DNA from: Acidobacteriota bacterium
GTDB lineage: Bacteria; Acidobacteriota; Terriglobia; Terriglobales; Acidobacteriaceae
Assembly (NCBI GenBank): GCA_018268855.1
Contig: JAFDVR010000009.1
Location: 62,001 to 126,000 of the forward strand
Length of the DNA: 64,000 bases
Reading direction: 5' to 3'
Numbering within the stretch: position 1 is the stretch's first letter; every line of letters starts with the position of its first letter. The notes beneath the pieces are model-generated. The model searched no databases and was not told the DNA's origin. It saw nothing but the letters and a program-made list of their open reading frames with translations. Of the stretch, positions 17,134 through 26,264 are shown one piece after another. A program made the position numbers and the translations under genes.

Positions 17134-18467
17134 TCCGCTTCCTTCTCTTCGGCTGCCTCCGTTGCGAGGAGGGTGAAGCGGCGGCGCTGCGCGTCGAAGT
17201 CGAAGAGTTCGGCGTAGCGTCCCCAATTAATTGCAGTGTCGAGCTGACGCAGGGTTTCCTCTTCGCTGAACTGCTCATCGAGCATGTCATGGAAGAACTC
17301 TTCGGGCACGGTGCGGTCGCTCTTGGCTTCAATAGCGCGCACGATCTGGCGGAGGAGCAGAACTTTTTCGAGCGCAACTTCGCGGAAGATCTCTTTCTGG
17401 CGAAGGATTTCGGCATTAGCGAATTCTTCGCCGATGGGCGTAATCATCGCATCGCCTTCCTTCACCGTGAGGAAGCCGAGCAGCGACGCGGCGTCCACGA
17501 TGGGGAGCAGGTCGTCTACGTCGAGCGCGAGGTCGTCGGCGAGACGATAGATGTCGGCGGTGCCGTCGGCGTCGATGAGGAACTCGAGCAGGCCGGCAAG
17601 AGAGCCGGGACGCGCGTGCGGCAGCATCTGATAGCTCATCAGCCGCTGGTCTCGGATGCGTTTGCCGGTGGCGGTGCGCGGAAGTTCGGGAGGTTGGGCT
17701 TCCGGCTGCGTGAGCACTTTGTAGATGTAGTCGACGAGTTGCAGAAAGGCGGCGGTTTTGCGGTCGCGCGGATGCTGCAGGTTGACGCGGAAATCGGTGC
17801 GGACGTGACCGGGGTTGCGGCCAAGCACGATGATGCGGTCGGCAAGCTGCACGGCTTCTTCAATGTTGTGCGTGACGAGGAAGATCGATTGCGTGGGCAT
17901 CGTCTTCTTGTGCCAGAGTTCGAGCAGTTCGGAGCGGAGATTTTCTGCGGTGAGGACGTCGAGCGCGGAGAAAGGCTCGTCCATGAAGAGCACTTCGGGC
18001 TGCACGACAAGGGCGCGCGCGAAGCCGACACGCTGGCGCATGCCGCCGGAGAGTTCGCGCGGGTAAGCGGCCTGAAAGCCATCAAGACCGACAACGTCGA
18101 GCATGCGTTCGGCACGTCTACGGCGCTCGTGCGGGTCGATGCCGCGAGCTTTGAGGGGGGCTTCTACGTTTTCTAAAACGGTAAGCCAAGGGAAGAGCGC
18201 GAAGCTTTGAAAGACGATGGAGACATTGATTTCGCTTTGCGCAATGGGTTTTTCGTGCCAGAGGACCTCGCCAGCGGAGGGGACGGAGAGGCCCGTGAGC
18301 ATGCGCAGGAGCGTGGATTTTCCAGAACCGGAGGGCCCGAGCAGGGCGACGATCTCGCCGGGGTAGATGGCGAGATCGGTCGGCGAGATGACCTGTATGC
18401 GGTTCTCGCTGGGTTGCGCGAAGTAGTATTTTTCAACGCGCTCGGCTCGGATGATGGCTGGCTGCAT
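17130..18467 (-). CDS. ABC transporter ATP-binding protein with AAA-associated C-terminal domain
   Basis: 445 residues. Walker A GPSGSGKST (44-52), signature LSGGMRQR (139-146) and Walker B LFMDEP (160-165) mark a NitT/TauT-type ATPase (about 1-260). A C-terminal extension (about 300-435) fits the AAA-associated/ABC C-terminal domain, a winged-helix-like regulatory region found on ATPases that pair with fused permeases. It powers the 592-residue permease encoded by the overlapping downstream gene. The C-terminal domain is presumably a sensory or regulatory module; its ligand is unknown. Confidence 0.9.
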   Translation of the reverse strand: MQPAIIRAERVEKYYFAQPSENRIQVISPTDLAIYPGEIVALLGPSGSGKSTLLRMLTGLSVPSAGEVLWHEKPIAQSEINVSIVFQSFALFPWLTVLENVEAPLKARGIDPHERRRRAERMLDVVGLDGFQAAYPRELSGGMRQRVGFARALVVQPEVLFMDEPFSALDVLTAENLRSELLELWHKKTMPTQSIFLVTHNIEEAVQLADRIIVLGRNPGHVRTDFRVNLQHPRDRKTAAFLQLVDYIYKVLTQPEAQPPELPRTATGKRIRDQRLMSYQMLPHARPGSLAGLLEFLIDADGTADIYRLADDLALDVDDLLPIVDAASLLGFLTVKEGDAMITPIGEEFANAEILRQKEIFREVALEKVLLLRQIVRAIEAKSDRTVPEEFFHDMLDEQFSEEETLRQLDTAINWGRYAELFDFDAQRRRFTLLATEAAEEKEAE

Positions 18468-18685
18468 CTGTCACCATGCGGAAATTCGTTTTGGAACGCA
18501 GTTTGCAGGTGTCATTTCTAAATCGGACCTGCCGGGAAAGCTACGGACAGCGTATCATTGCTTAAGCGTGCAAACAGCGATAGAGCAGAGGCATCCATGA
18601 CGTCGGCCAAGGGTTTGTACAATGTGTGCCAGGTTGCGAGCGCACAATCTCTGCCTTGTTGTATATGATTGGGGACGGGACACTT

Positions 18686-19057
18686 ATGTCAGGGAATAAT
18701 ACGAAACCGCGCGTACTGGTAGCCGATGACGAGCAAGTCATCGCCAACACACTTGCCATCATTCTGAACCAGTCGGGTTTTGAGGCCCGCGCCGTATATT
18801 CGGGCGAGAGCGCGATTGAAGCGGTGGAGAGCTTTCAGCCGGACATGCTGATCTCCGATGTCATTATGACGGGCATTACCGGTATTGAAGCGGCCATCGA
18901 AATCCGCAACAAGATGCCGAAGTGCAAGATTCTGTTGTTCTCAGGACAAGCCGCTACGGCTGACCTGCTGGAAAAGGCACGGGCGCAGGGCCACGAGTTC
19001 GAAATTCTGGCAAAGCCGGTGCATCCAACCGATCTGTTGGCGAAGCTTAGAGGATAG
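18686..19057 (+). CDS. Single-domain response regulator (receiver only)
   Basis: 124 residues, essentially one CheY-like receiver: acidic pair in VADDE (13-16), phospho-acceptor Asp58 in LISDVIM, Ser86 in LFSGQ and the conserved Lys110 in LAKPVHP. There is no output domain. The ATG at 18686 is chosen because a purine-rich GGGAC lies just upstream and family homology starts there; earlier in-frame starts exist (18626). No histidine kinase is nearby. It lies beside, but opposite to, the polysaccharide operon, so a regulatory link is only a possibility. Confidence 0.9.
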   Translation: MSGNNTKPRVLVADDEQVIANTLAIILNQSGFEARAVYSGESAIEAVESFQPDMLISDVIMTGITGIEAAIEIRNKMPKCKILLFSGQAATADLLEKARAQGHEFEILAKPVHPTDLLAKLRG

Positions 19058-19082
19058 TTAGAGTTCTAAGTCTTAGTTGGGC

Positions 19083-19112
19083 AAGCCGCGCAAAAGCGCG
19101 GCTTTGCTTTTT
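19083..19112 (+). terminator. Intrinsic terminator after the response regulator
   Basis: Hairpin with 9-bp arms AAGCCGCGC (19083-19091) and GCGCGGCTT (19096-19104), a four-A loop and a T-run. It sits between the convergent response regulator and GT2 genes. Confidence 0.85.
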
Positions 19113-19114
19113 TG

Positions 19115-19933
19115 CTACGGCCTTCCGCGTTCGATCTCGCGGCGCTTCAGCTCGATGAAGTATTCGTAAATGGATTGCAGGGTGGCATACGTCAGGCCGG
19201 CATGGCCGTCCAGGATGGCGCCCCGCCAGAAGACCATGTAGCACCATTTGAAGAGCGGCCGCATGGGCAAGCGATAGAAAATGGCTTTTTGCGCAGCGCG
19301 GCGGCTTTGCCGGTCTTTGTGGAAGAGCGCGGTTTTGAAAGAAGCATCCTGTACGGCTGCGCCAGTGGCGAGCAGCTTTGCTTCTCCCGTGGAGTAGCTG
19401 TTGTGTTTCCCAATCCAGTGCGTAATACCTTTGGAAAAAGGGAAATGGTCAAAGGAGGCGGTGAGTTCTACGACGCGGCCATCCACTTCCACTAACTCAT
19501 TTATTTCGCGAACGTAACGCGCGTGTCCGCGACGCATAAGGCGAATGTAAAAAAGCGTAATCTGCGCGTGTTTCAACCATGTTCCCCACAGAAAGTCGCG
19601 GCGGCGGATTCGGAAGGCGCCGATATCGGCGGCGGCAATTTGTGTGACGCGGCTTATTTCGGAGGCAAGTTCCGGCGTGACGCGCTCATCGGCATCCAGC
19701 ACGAGTACCCATTCATGCTGAAAGGGCAGTGCCAATGAGGCATTACGCTGTGCGGCGTAGGTGTCGAAGGTGCGCTCGCTGACATGCGCTCCAAGTGATT
19801 GAGCGATCTCTTGTGTGCCATCTGTGGAATGTGAATCGAAGACGTGAATGTCATCGGAGATAGATGCGACGCTGCGGATGGCATTTGTTATATCGTCCGC
19901 TTCGTTCTTCGTGAGGATGACGACGGAGATCAC
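19115..19933 (-). CDS. Glycosyltransferase family 2 (WaaE/KdtX-like)
   Basis: 272 residues. A GT-A fold with the N-terminal SVVILTKNEADDI, the DSHSTDGTQEIA segment and the metal-binding LVLDADERV motif; the middle RRRDFLWGTWLKH and the ending helices fit the WaaE-like subgroup that adds a hexose to lipopolysaccharide core or polysaccharide. The start overlaps the stop of the acetyltransferase gene by 4 bp. It is the last gene of the minus-strand exopolysaccharide operon. Donor and acceptor sugars are unknown. Confidence 0.88.
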   Translation of the reverse strand: MISVVILTKNEADDITNAIRSVASISDDIHVFDSHSTDGTQEIAQSLGAHVSERTFDTYAAQRNASLALPFQHEWVLVLDADERVTPELASEISRVTQIAAADIGAFRIRRRDFLWGTWLKHAQITLFYIRLMRRGHARYVREINELVEVDGRVVELTASFDHFPFSKGITHWIGKHNSYSTGEAKLLATGAAVQDASFKTALFHKDRQSRRAAQKAIFYRLPMRPLFKWCYMVFWRGAILDGHAGLTYATLQSIYEYFIELKRREIERGRP

Positions 19934-20556
19934 GAGGTCGCCTCAGTAACCGAAATGTCGGGATCGCCCATCGTGCGCCGGCGTTCTTTGATGCGTACCG
20001 CCGGATTGCCCGCATAGATCGTCCACGGCTCCAGGCTGCGCGTTGTAACTGAAGCTAGACCAAGCACTGCGCCTTCTCCCACATGAACACCGGGGCCGAC
20101 GGAGGCCCGTGCGCATATCCAGGCATAAGGCCCAAAGGTCATTTCATAAGCAAGCAGAGGGAAGGCCGGATCATTGTAGTCATGCGTTGCCCCACAGATG
20201 TAAGCGCTTTGCGACAGAATGACATGGGAGCCGAAGCGTATAGGAGCTACGTTATAAATCTCAACACCGTCTGCTACTGCGACCTGATCGGCACAGTAGA
20301 GATTCCACGGCGCCCATATCCGGGAGCGGGGATAGAAGTGGCAGTCCGGACCCATGGTAGCGCCAAAAAGGCGCAACAGCAGCGTGCGCCACGCGTGGAA
20401 AGGTCTGGGAGAAGTGCGATAGAGCACAAGCCAGACAATGTTCCATACAAGGCGCTTCAGCCGGTTGCTAAGCGAAAATGCAGGACGCAAATATGGATCT
20501 GGGATCTCATCCGCCTGCATCGATTCCGCTGAGTTGTACGCGAGCTGTTTTGCCAT
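19930..20556 (-). CDS. WcaF-like polysaccharide O-acetyltransferase
   Basis: 208 residues of the left-handed parallel beta-helix (hexapeptide) acyltransferase type: N-terminal helical part with RTSPRPFHAWRTLLLRLFGA, then hexapeptide turns and the CGATHDYNDPAFPL segment that in WcaF-like enzymes carries the catalytic His, ending with the GNPAVRIKER motif. It probably transfers an acetyl group from acetyl-CoA to a glycan intermediate in the cytoplasm. It overlaps the GT2 gene by 4 bp and follows a GT4 gene by 30 bp, so it belongs to the operon. Confidence 0.9.
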   Translation of the reverse strand: MAKQLAYNSAESMQADEIPDPYLRPAFSLSNRLKRLVWNIVWLVLYRTSPRPFHAWRTLLLRLFGATMGPDCHFYPRSRIWAPWNLYCADQVAVADGVEIYNVAPIRFGSHVILSQSAYICGATHDYNDPAFPLLAYEMTFGPYAWICARASVGPGVHVGEGAVLGLASVTTRSLEPWTIYAGNPAVRIKERRRTMGDPDISVTEATS

Positions 20557-20586
20557 GGCTCAAGTGTAAAGGCGCGACAATGATTC

Positions 20587-21735
20587 CTAACCCTTCGCAA
20601 GCTCCAAGAGCGATAAGAGGGTGCGGGCAGTGGTCTCCATATCGTATCGTGCCTGAAAGAGCGCTTTTGCTCGTTCACGCATAATGGACCGCTGATCGGG
20701 CGTGGTCGCGATCCAACGTTCGATCAGCCTGACCGTACCTTCGAGCGTATCTGGCTCCATATAGCCGGCGTCGTCGGCTGCGATCTCCGGCGCGATATTC
20801 ACCTGATTGGAAAGAAGCACGGGCCTCCCGCACGAGAGCGACTCGGCAACAGCGATGCCGAAGTTCTCCTGATGAGATGGAAGAATGAAAGCTTCTGAAG
20901 CGAAGAACGCTCCCCACTTCGCCTTTCCAGTGAGCATGCCAGGCCAATGAATACGATCTTCTACTCCGCTCTGCCGGGCTGCGGCGGTCAGCTTCTCTTT
21001 CCAGCCTGTCTGATCGGGCCCTGCCATTACTAAATGCAAGCCGGTATCAAGTGGCGCAGCTTTGATGAAAGCATCGATCAAAAGATCGCAGCCTTTTTTA
21101 GGATGAATGCGGCCCAGGTAAAGAAGAAAACGCCGGTTTCCGATAGATTGAACGGCCTGGTGAAAGCTCTCTATACAATCGCCTTCATCATTGGCCGGTC
21201 CAACAGTGCCGCAGGGAACTATATACGGCTTCCATGTATGGAGCGCGAAGCTTTGTTCGGCGAGATGTCTTTCCTGTTGAGTCGTGAAGAGCACCCGGAA
21301 AGCATCTCGCAGTATCCAGTATTGCGCCAGATACCAGTAAAAAGCCTTTTTGACATGCTTTAAAGGAAAAGCGCGTTTGAAGTACGGATCGAGCATTCCA
21401 TGTGTAAATACCATGTAGGGAATGCGTCCACGCAGAGTTCTCCAGGCAGCATAACCGCTGTAGTGCCAGAGGCCGTCCACCACTACGCCGTCGAAACGAT
21501 GACGATTGGCTTCAAGCCATGGCGCAAGTGCGCTCGTGTAGCCGAATTTAGAAGAAGTTGGGCCAAGTGCAGTTACTGGGAATGGAAGTTCCTTAAGGAA
21601 TGGAGCATTTGGATCGTCCAGCGTGACAGCTTCACCGGTATAGCCGATCGGTCCATATCGGAATAAGCCGCGTATATATTCCGAAGGTCCGCCGGCGCGG
21701 GGGTCGAGCGTTCCAATGATATGGAGAATCTTCAT
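20587..21735 (-). CDS. Glycosyltransferase family 4
   Basis: 382 residues from ATG 21735, which begins MKILHIIGTLDPRAGGPSEY, a typical GT4 start; an in-frame ATG at 21771 would overlap the upstream gene. GT-B fold marks: the LGRIHPKKGCDLLIDAF donor-domain entry and the E-x7-E element in SHQENFGIAVAESLSCGRPV. It is a retaining nucleotide-sugar transferase of unknown specificity. It starts 4 bp after the stop of another GT4 gene. Confidence 0.9.
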   Translation of the reverse strand: MKILHIIGTLDPRAGGPSEYIRGLFRYGPIGYTGEAVTLDDPNAPFLKELPFPVTALGPTSSKFGYTSALAPWLEANRHRFDGVVVDGLWHYSGYAAWRTLRGRIPYMVFTHGMLDPYFKRAFPLKHVKKAFYWYLAQYWILRDAFRVLFTTQQERHLAEQSFALHTWKPYIVPCGTVGPANDEGDCIESFHQAVQSIGNRRFLLYLGRIHPKKGCDLLIDAFIKAAPLDTGLHLVMAGPDQTGWKEKLTAAARQSGVEDRIHWPGMLTGKAKWGAFFASEAFILPSHQENFGIAVAESLSCGRPVLLSNQVNIAPEIAADDAGYMEPDTLEGTVRLIERWIATTPDQRSIMRERAKALFQARYDMETTARTLLSLLELAKG

Positions 21736-21739
21736 ACGT

Positions 21740-22960
21740 TCAGAGAACAGATTCGTTCTGGCATGGAACACTGCGTCCAGTCACGCTCATAAGTGCAGTC
21801 CGCAGCGCCACTACGTTTCTGTCGAAATCCCATGTCTCAATTTTTTGATAAGAGTTGCGGCCCATCTCTGCGGCTTTCTCCGGGCTTTGAAGTACATATT
21901 GCAATGCCCGCTGAAGTGCTTCAATGTCACCGAAGGGGTAGATGAAGCCATTGATGCCATTTTTAACAAGATCGGGAGCAGCACCAACTTCATCCGTAAC
22001 AATCACAGGCAGAGAGGCGCTCATAGCTTCATTGACGATCAATCCCCAAGGCTCATGGCGTGCAGGTAACACAAAGACGCTGGCGAGATTGAAGAAACGT
22101 GGCAGTTCGCTCTGATTGCGAAAGCCTGCGAAGCGCACCGTATCGCAACCTTTCTCAGCCACACGCTGTTCAAGCGCTATGCGCTCTTCTCCATTACCCA
22201 CAATGACTAAATAAGGCCGTGGCTCCGGCATACGGAAATACGCTTCCAGAAGATGATTGCAGTGTTTCCTGGTCTGTAGCTTGGAGGCGAAAAGAATGAC
22301 TGGCCGATCATCGGCGAGTTGCAGATCGGCACGTAATTGTTTCTGTGTAGATGCGGCAGCGGCGGTGCGTTCAGCGAAATAGGCGTTATCAACCGCGTAA
22401 GGCATAAGAAATTGCGGGACGTCGTCCATGTAAGCGCTCCAATACTCTGCGTTGAGAGTACCGGCAGTAAGGACCCCGTCAATCAGCTTGCGCAGAACGG
22501 CAAGGAACATTGATTTTGCTAACAGGGTCTTCCTCGACCGAGGACGATCACCAAGCCAGCCGTCATTACGCACTAACACGGGGATGCCGAGTGCATTTGC
22601 TGCCAGAATCGCGTGTATAGCATTCCATGTGGCGTAACCATGCACCCATACTGCGTCAAACTTACCTTTGCGTAAGCGGCGAAAGATACCATAGCTGACC
22701 GGCTGCATCGATGACAGCGAACTTTTGCTGTGCATGCGCGGCAGAAAGTCATGTTTATATCCGCTCAGGAGATCCACATCCCACTTCAATTCGGTGCCGA
22801 ATCCCTCATCATGGTATGTACGGACGGAAAAGTCGGAAGAGAAGAAAACAGTGAGGTCGATATCGGGTTCAGCCGCAATGCGTCTCAATAGCGGGGCCTG
22901 ATACTGAATAGGGTGACTGACGATATAAGCGAGCCTGATCGGTTCCTCAGTGCGATTCAT
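21740..22960 (-). CDS. Glycosyltransferase family 4
   Basis: 406 residues. N-terminal AYIVSHPIQYQAPLLRRIA is typical of a GT4 subgroup; the donor-binding domain has the E-x7-E element in PARHEPWGLIVNEAMSASLP and the VGNGEER segment. It is probably cytoplasmic and membrane-associated, extending the repeat unit. It is not closely similar in sequence to the neighbouring GT4, so the two probably add different sugars. It lies 11 bp after the wza-like gene. Confidence 0.9.
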   Translation of the reverse strand: MNRTEEPIRLAYIVSHPIQYQAPLLRRIAAEPDIDLTVFFSSDFSVRTYHDEGFGTELKWDVDLLSGYKHDFLPRMHSKSSLSSMQPVSYGIFRRLRKGKFDAVWVHGYATWNAIHAILAANALGIPVLVRNDGWLGDRPRSRKTLLAKSMFLAVLRKLIDGVLTAGTLNAEYWSAYMDDVPQFLMPYAVDNAYFAERTAAAASTQKQLRADLQLADDRPVILFASKLQTRKHCNHLLEAYFRMPEPRPYLVIVGNGEERIALEQRVAEKGCDTVRFAGFRNQSELPRFFNLASVFVLPARHEPWGLIVNEAMSASLPVIVTDEVGAAPDLVKNGINGFIYPFGDIEALQRALQYVLQSPEKAAEMGRNSYQKIETWDFDRNVVALRTALMSVTGRSVPCQNESVL

Positions 22961-22971
22961 CTTTGCTTAGG

Positions 22972-23952
22972 TCACCTTACGATGGTGAAGGCAAGCAGGC
23001 TGGCGATAGCGAGTGCAGTGCCGATACCTCCGGCGCGAATGGCAGCCTTCACAGCATTGCTCGGAACCAGGACAATATCGTCGGCAAACAAGATAGGATC
23101 GGGGGCCTTCCCTTCTTCTACGCGTCGATAATCTACATTGATCATTGTGCGTTTTGTGCCGATCGTACGAATGATTTTGACGTCTTTCGTTTTAGCCTCA
23201 AACGTGGTGCCTCCACTGCTGGATATTGCCTGCAACAATGTCAACGGAGAGGCCTTGGAGAGAGGCAGCGGAGTCTGATTTTTTACCGCACCGACCAGAT
23301 ACACCACACCTGTCCGTCCTACAATGATGGTATCGCCCGGAAAAATGGGAATATTAGACAGGTTGCTCTTTGTAGGGTCGTTTCCGAGATCGACAACAAT
23401 TGGCTTGTTGAGACCTGGCCGCTGAATAGTCACAATGTGCGTGGCAGTGCCTGGAAAACCTCCTCCGGTTGCAATCACATCCAGCAATCTTCTGGGTGTG
23501 AGCAGAGGCACTGTACCGTGTAGTTCGCCTGCAAGTGTGGCCACATGGGAGGGCCCTTCCATAATGACAATCGTCACTTGTGGATTGCGATACATACCTG
23601 CTGTTTCAAGCCGGGAGGCGATCAGATGTTCCGCTTCGTGCGTCGAGAGCCCCTCCACCTGCACTGGACCGATGAGCGGAATGCGAATGTATCCATCCAG
23701 AGAGACTCGATCCTGCGGATTGTAATCCGTGGCCCCAAAGATATGGATAGAGATCAGGTCTCCAGGAGCAAGACGAATCTCGCGGTTGGGAGGGAAGAGA
23801 ATGGACTGGTCTGTTGTGAGATCGGCAGGATGATTGACGCCAGTGTCCACAATGTCTACGGGCCCGGAGAACTGGGCGTGCGCCCCCACAAAAGTGAGGG
23901 AAAGCAGAGAACTCAAAACGGCTGCGCGAAGAATTGCATGCATTGTCTTCAT
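22972..23952 (-). CDS. Wza-like polysaccharide export protein
   Basis: 326 residues with a Sec signal peptide (about 1-27, ending AHA-QF). It has the Poly_export domain (about 55-135; LAPGDLISIHIFGATDYN and GYIRIPLIGPVQVEG), then SLBB-type repeats (about 145-290), and a C-terminal hydrophobic helix (about 303-324) that may form the outer-membrane exit. No lipobox cysteine follows the signal, unlike classical Wza. It forms the outer channel for polysaccharide export and is coupled to the wzc-like gene by a 4-bp overlap. Confidence 0.9.
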   Translation of the reverse strand: MKTMHAILRAAVLSSLLSLTFVGAHAQFSGPVDIVDTGVNHPADLTTDQSILFPPNREIRLAPGDLISIHIFGATDYNPQDRVSLDGYIRIPLIGPVQVEGLSTHEAEHLIASRLETAGMYRNPQVTIVIMEGPSHVATLAGELHGTVPLLTPRRLLDVIATGGGFPGTATHIVTIQRPGLNKPIVVDLGNDPTKSNLSNIPIFPGDTIIVGRTGVVYLVGAVKNQTPLPLSKASPLTLLQAISSSGGTTFEAKTKDVKIIRTIGTKRTMINVDYRRVEEGKAPDPILFADDIVLVPSNAVKAAIRAGGIGTALAIASLLAFTIVR

Positions 23953-26180
23953 GCGTTCTTTCCTCCGTTCTGTATGTTGTCAACTTCCCATGTTTCGTGA
24001 TCGACATTGGAGTAAGCGTAGCCGGAATATCCGTAGTAGCCGTAGTATTCAGGCGAGCTTATGTCGACTGCGTTAAGTACGGTGCCTGCCATTGGGGCAC
24101 CGGACCGAACCAGCAGGTCGCGGCCGCGGCGCACAACATGACGATTAGCCTTGCCGTGGCGAATTACCAGCACGACCGCATCGGCAAGACGCGCCAGAAT
24201 GACGCCATCTGTTACGGACAGAATGGGCGGCGAATCCAGAACGATGTGGGTGTACAGCCCCACGCACGTTTCCAAGAGATGTTGCATGCTTTCGGAGGAG
24301 AGCATCTCCGTTGGAAACGGAGGCACGGGTCCACTTGGAAGGATGTCAAGATTCGGTACCTCTGGAATGGTCTGTACTGTATCTTCCAGCGTGCTGATGC
24401 CGGAGAGTACCGTCGATAAGCCAGTTTTGCCACTCAAGCCAAAACGATGATGCACGTTGGGACGCCGAAGATCCGCATCAATCAAAAGAACGCGCGTTTC
24501 CCTCTGTGCAAGGATGCAGGCGAGATTGGTTGCGACCGTAGTTTTTCCGTCCGATGGCGTGGAACTCGTAACCTGAATAATTTTCGGCGGGTGTCCTGAG
24601 GTAGAGAGCAGGAGTGAAGTCCGCAGAGCACGAAACGCTTCAGAGAACTGCGACTTTGAAGTGGCCAGAACACCCAAATTGCTGGCTGCCACACTTTGTC
24701 CAGGTGCGACTTCCGAAGATGACTTGCGTATGCGAGGAATGATGGCCAGAGAAGGAAGCTGGGTTACAGATTCCACTTCAGCTACGCTACGCAGTCCTGT
24801 ATCCAGGCTTTCCAGAAGAAACGAAATAATGATGCCCGCAATCACGCTCATTATGATGGTGAGCATGATGATGCTTGAGCGAGGCTTAATCGTCGGCCGC
24901 GTGGGTTGAATGGCTTGGTCGACGATATCAATTTCAAGAGACTCTAGACCGGCCTGTACGCCGGCGGCGCGGAGACGGGAGAGCAGACCTTCATAAAGGG
25001 CGCGGTTGGATTCATACTCGCGCTGCCGCAGCGTGTATTCCACAAGATCATCACGTAGCCGATAAGCCTCGTTCTTAGCATTCTCGACGGCTTTTTGCGT
25101 CTCTGCCTCGTTGGTCTCAGTAGCGACCAGGGCCTGATGCGCCTGATTCACGAGACGGTTCTGTTCCGCAGTTATGCTGCGCTGTAGCTCCGCAATCTGA
25201 TTTTTAAGCGCCTGGATGGTGGGGTGGTTGGGTCCCAGAGTTACGCTTTCTTGTGCAAGTTTTGTGCGGAGCGCTACAAGATCGCCTCGCATACGAGTTA
25301 CATCGCCAGAGACGACACCGGGTATAGAGTCAACACTTGCCAGAGCTGTCGGAGAAGAGTTGGCTAACGTACGGTACCGCGACTCCGCGATGATGCGGTT
25401 GATGCGAGCCTCCGTGGCCGCCTTTGTCAGAGCATCCAAAGCGCTCGTACTTGCTGTCTCCGTATGGCTGGCGTCAAAGCCGAGTCCGAGCACGCCAAGC
25501 TGCTTCTGCAGATCGATCAACTGCTCCTGCGAGGTTTCTACTTGTTGCTTAAGATCATCAAGCTGACCGGAAAGCCACTGTGAAACGCGCTGAGTGGAGG
25601 CAAAGCGTGTTTCATAACTGCGCTGAATATATCCATTGATGATGTGATTCACAATATCCGCAGCAATTTGCGGATGAGGACTCACAAACGAAATGGAAAT
25701 GATGTCGGTCTTGGGAACCAGGCCGATCCTCAAATTACTTTGCAGCATGTGGACGGTGTCCTGTCGTACCTCTGGATCATCCATACTGCGGGGATGCGCC
25801 GGAACCGGCGCATTAAGAAAATCTGGATTGTTCGCTAAATTCATCTGACGCGCTACGGACGCAAGCAGGGAATCACTGCCAAGGATAGTGACCTCGGTCT
25901 GCAAGCGTGTATCGCTGTCGATGATCGATGACGCCGCATCCACTCGATATTGGTTTGCTGAGCCTGAGCGGACCTCGATTCGTCCTGTAGCGGTGTAGAT
26001 GATGGGCTGTGTGATCGCCCGCCAAAAGCCAAAGAGAATCCCGAATATAAAGAACCCCAGCAGCACCCAACGCCGTTTCCGCAAGATCTGCAACGCCTCT
26101 GAAAGCGTAGTGTCCGGCGTGGTGGATGTAAGCGGTAAATTGGACGCCTCTGGCGGAGGCTGCTGGGTATGGGGGTCCAT
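23949..26180 (-). CDS. Wzc-like chain-length regulator / tyrosine autokinase
   Basis: 743 residues. An N-terminal Wzz domain begins with a helix at about 37-55, a long periplasmic coiled region with GNVR-type segments follows, and the second helix lies around 440-460. A C-terminal BY-kinase domain carries Walker A STPSDGKTT (about 540-547), Walker A' LLIDADLRRP (565-574) and Walker B VLDSPP. The tail has a cluster of seven tyrosines (712, 713, 715, 716, 718, 721, 723) in a Tyr/Gly run, the expected autophosphorylation site. It controls chain length and couples to the Wza-like channel. Confidence 0.93.
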   Translation of the reverse strand: MDPHTQQPPPEASNLPLTSTTPDTTLSEALQILRKRRWVLLGFFIFGILFGFWRAITQPIIYTATGRIEVRSGSANQYRVDAASSIIDSDTRLQTEVTILGSDSLLASVARQMNLANNPDFLNAPVPAHPRSMDDPEVRQDTVHMLQSNLRIGLVPKTDIISISFVSPHPQIAADIVNHIINGYIQRSYETRFASTQRVSQWLSGQLDDLKQQVETSQEQLIDLQKQLGVLGLGFDASHTETASTSALDALTKAATEARINRIIAESRYRTLANSSPTALASVDSIPGVVSGDVTRMRGDLVALRTKLAQESVTLGPNHPTIQALKNQIAELQRSITAEQNRLVNQAHQALVATETNEAETQKAVENAKNEAYRLRDDLVEYTLRQREYESNRALYEGLLSRLRAAGVQAGLESLEIDIVDQAIQPTRPTIKPRSSIIMLTIIMSVIAGIIISFLLESLDTGLRSVAEVESVTQLPSLAIIPRIRKSSSEVAPGQSVAASNLGVLATSKSQFSEAFRALRTSLLLSTSGHPPKIIQVTSSTPSDGKTTVATNLACILAQRETRVLLIDADLRRPNVHHRFGLSGKTGLSTVLSGISTLEDTVQTIPEVPNLDILPSGPVPPFPTEMLSSESMQHLLETCVGLYTHIVLDSPPILSVTDGVILARLADAVVLVIRHGKANRHVVRRGRDLLVRSGAPMAGTVLNAVDISSPEYYGYYGYSGYAYSNVDHETWEVDNIQNGGKNA

Positions 26181-26264
26181 GTGTTCTAGCCAGTCTAATA
26201 CGCCGGCATCCTTTCAAGTTCCAGGGAGTATCGTACTTCCAGCTATGCTGGACAAGTCGGTGGC

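Noticed and set aside
17094-18176. A 360-codon plus-strand open frame opposite the ABC ATPase
   Set aside because: Antisense shadow; the ATPase motifs on the minus strand are complete.
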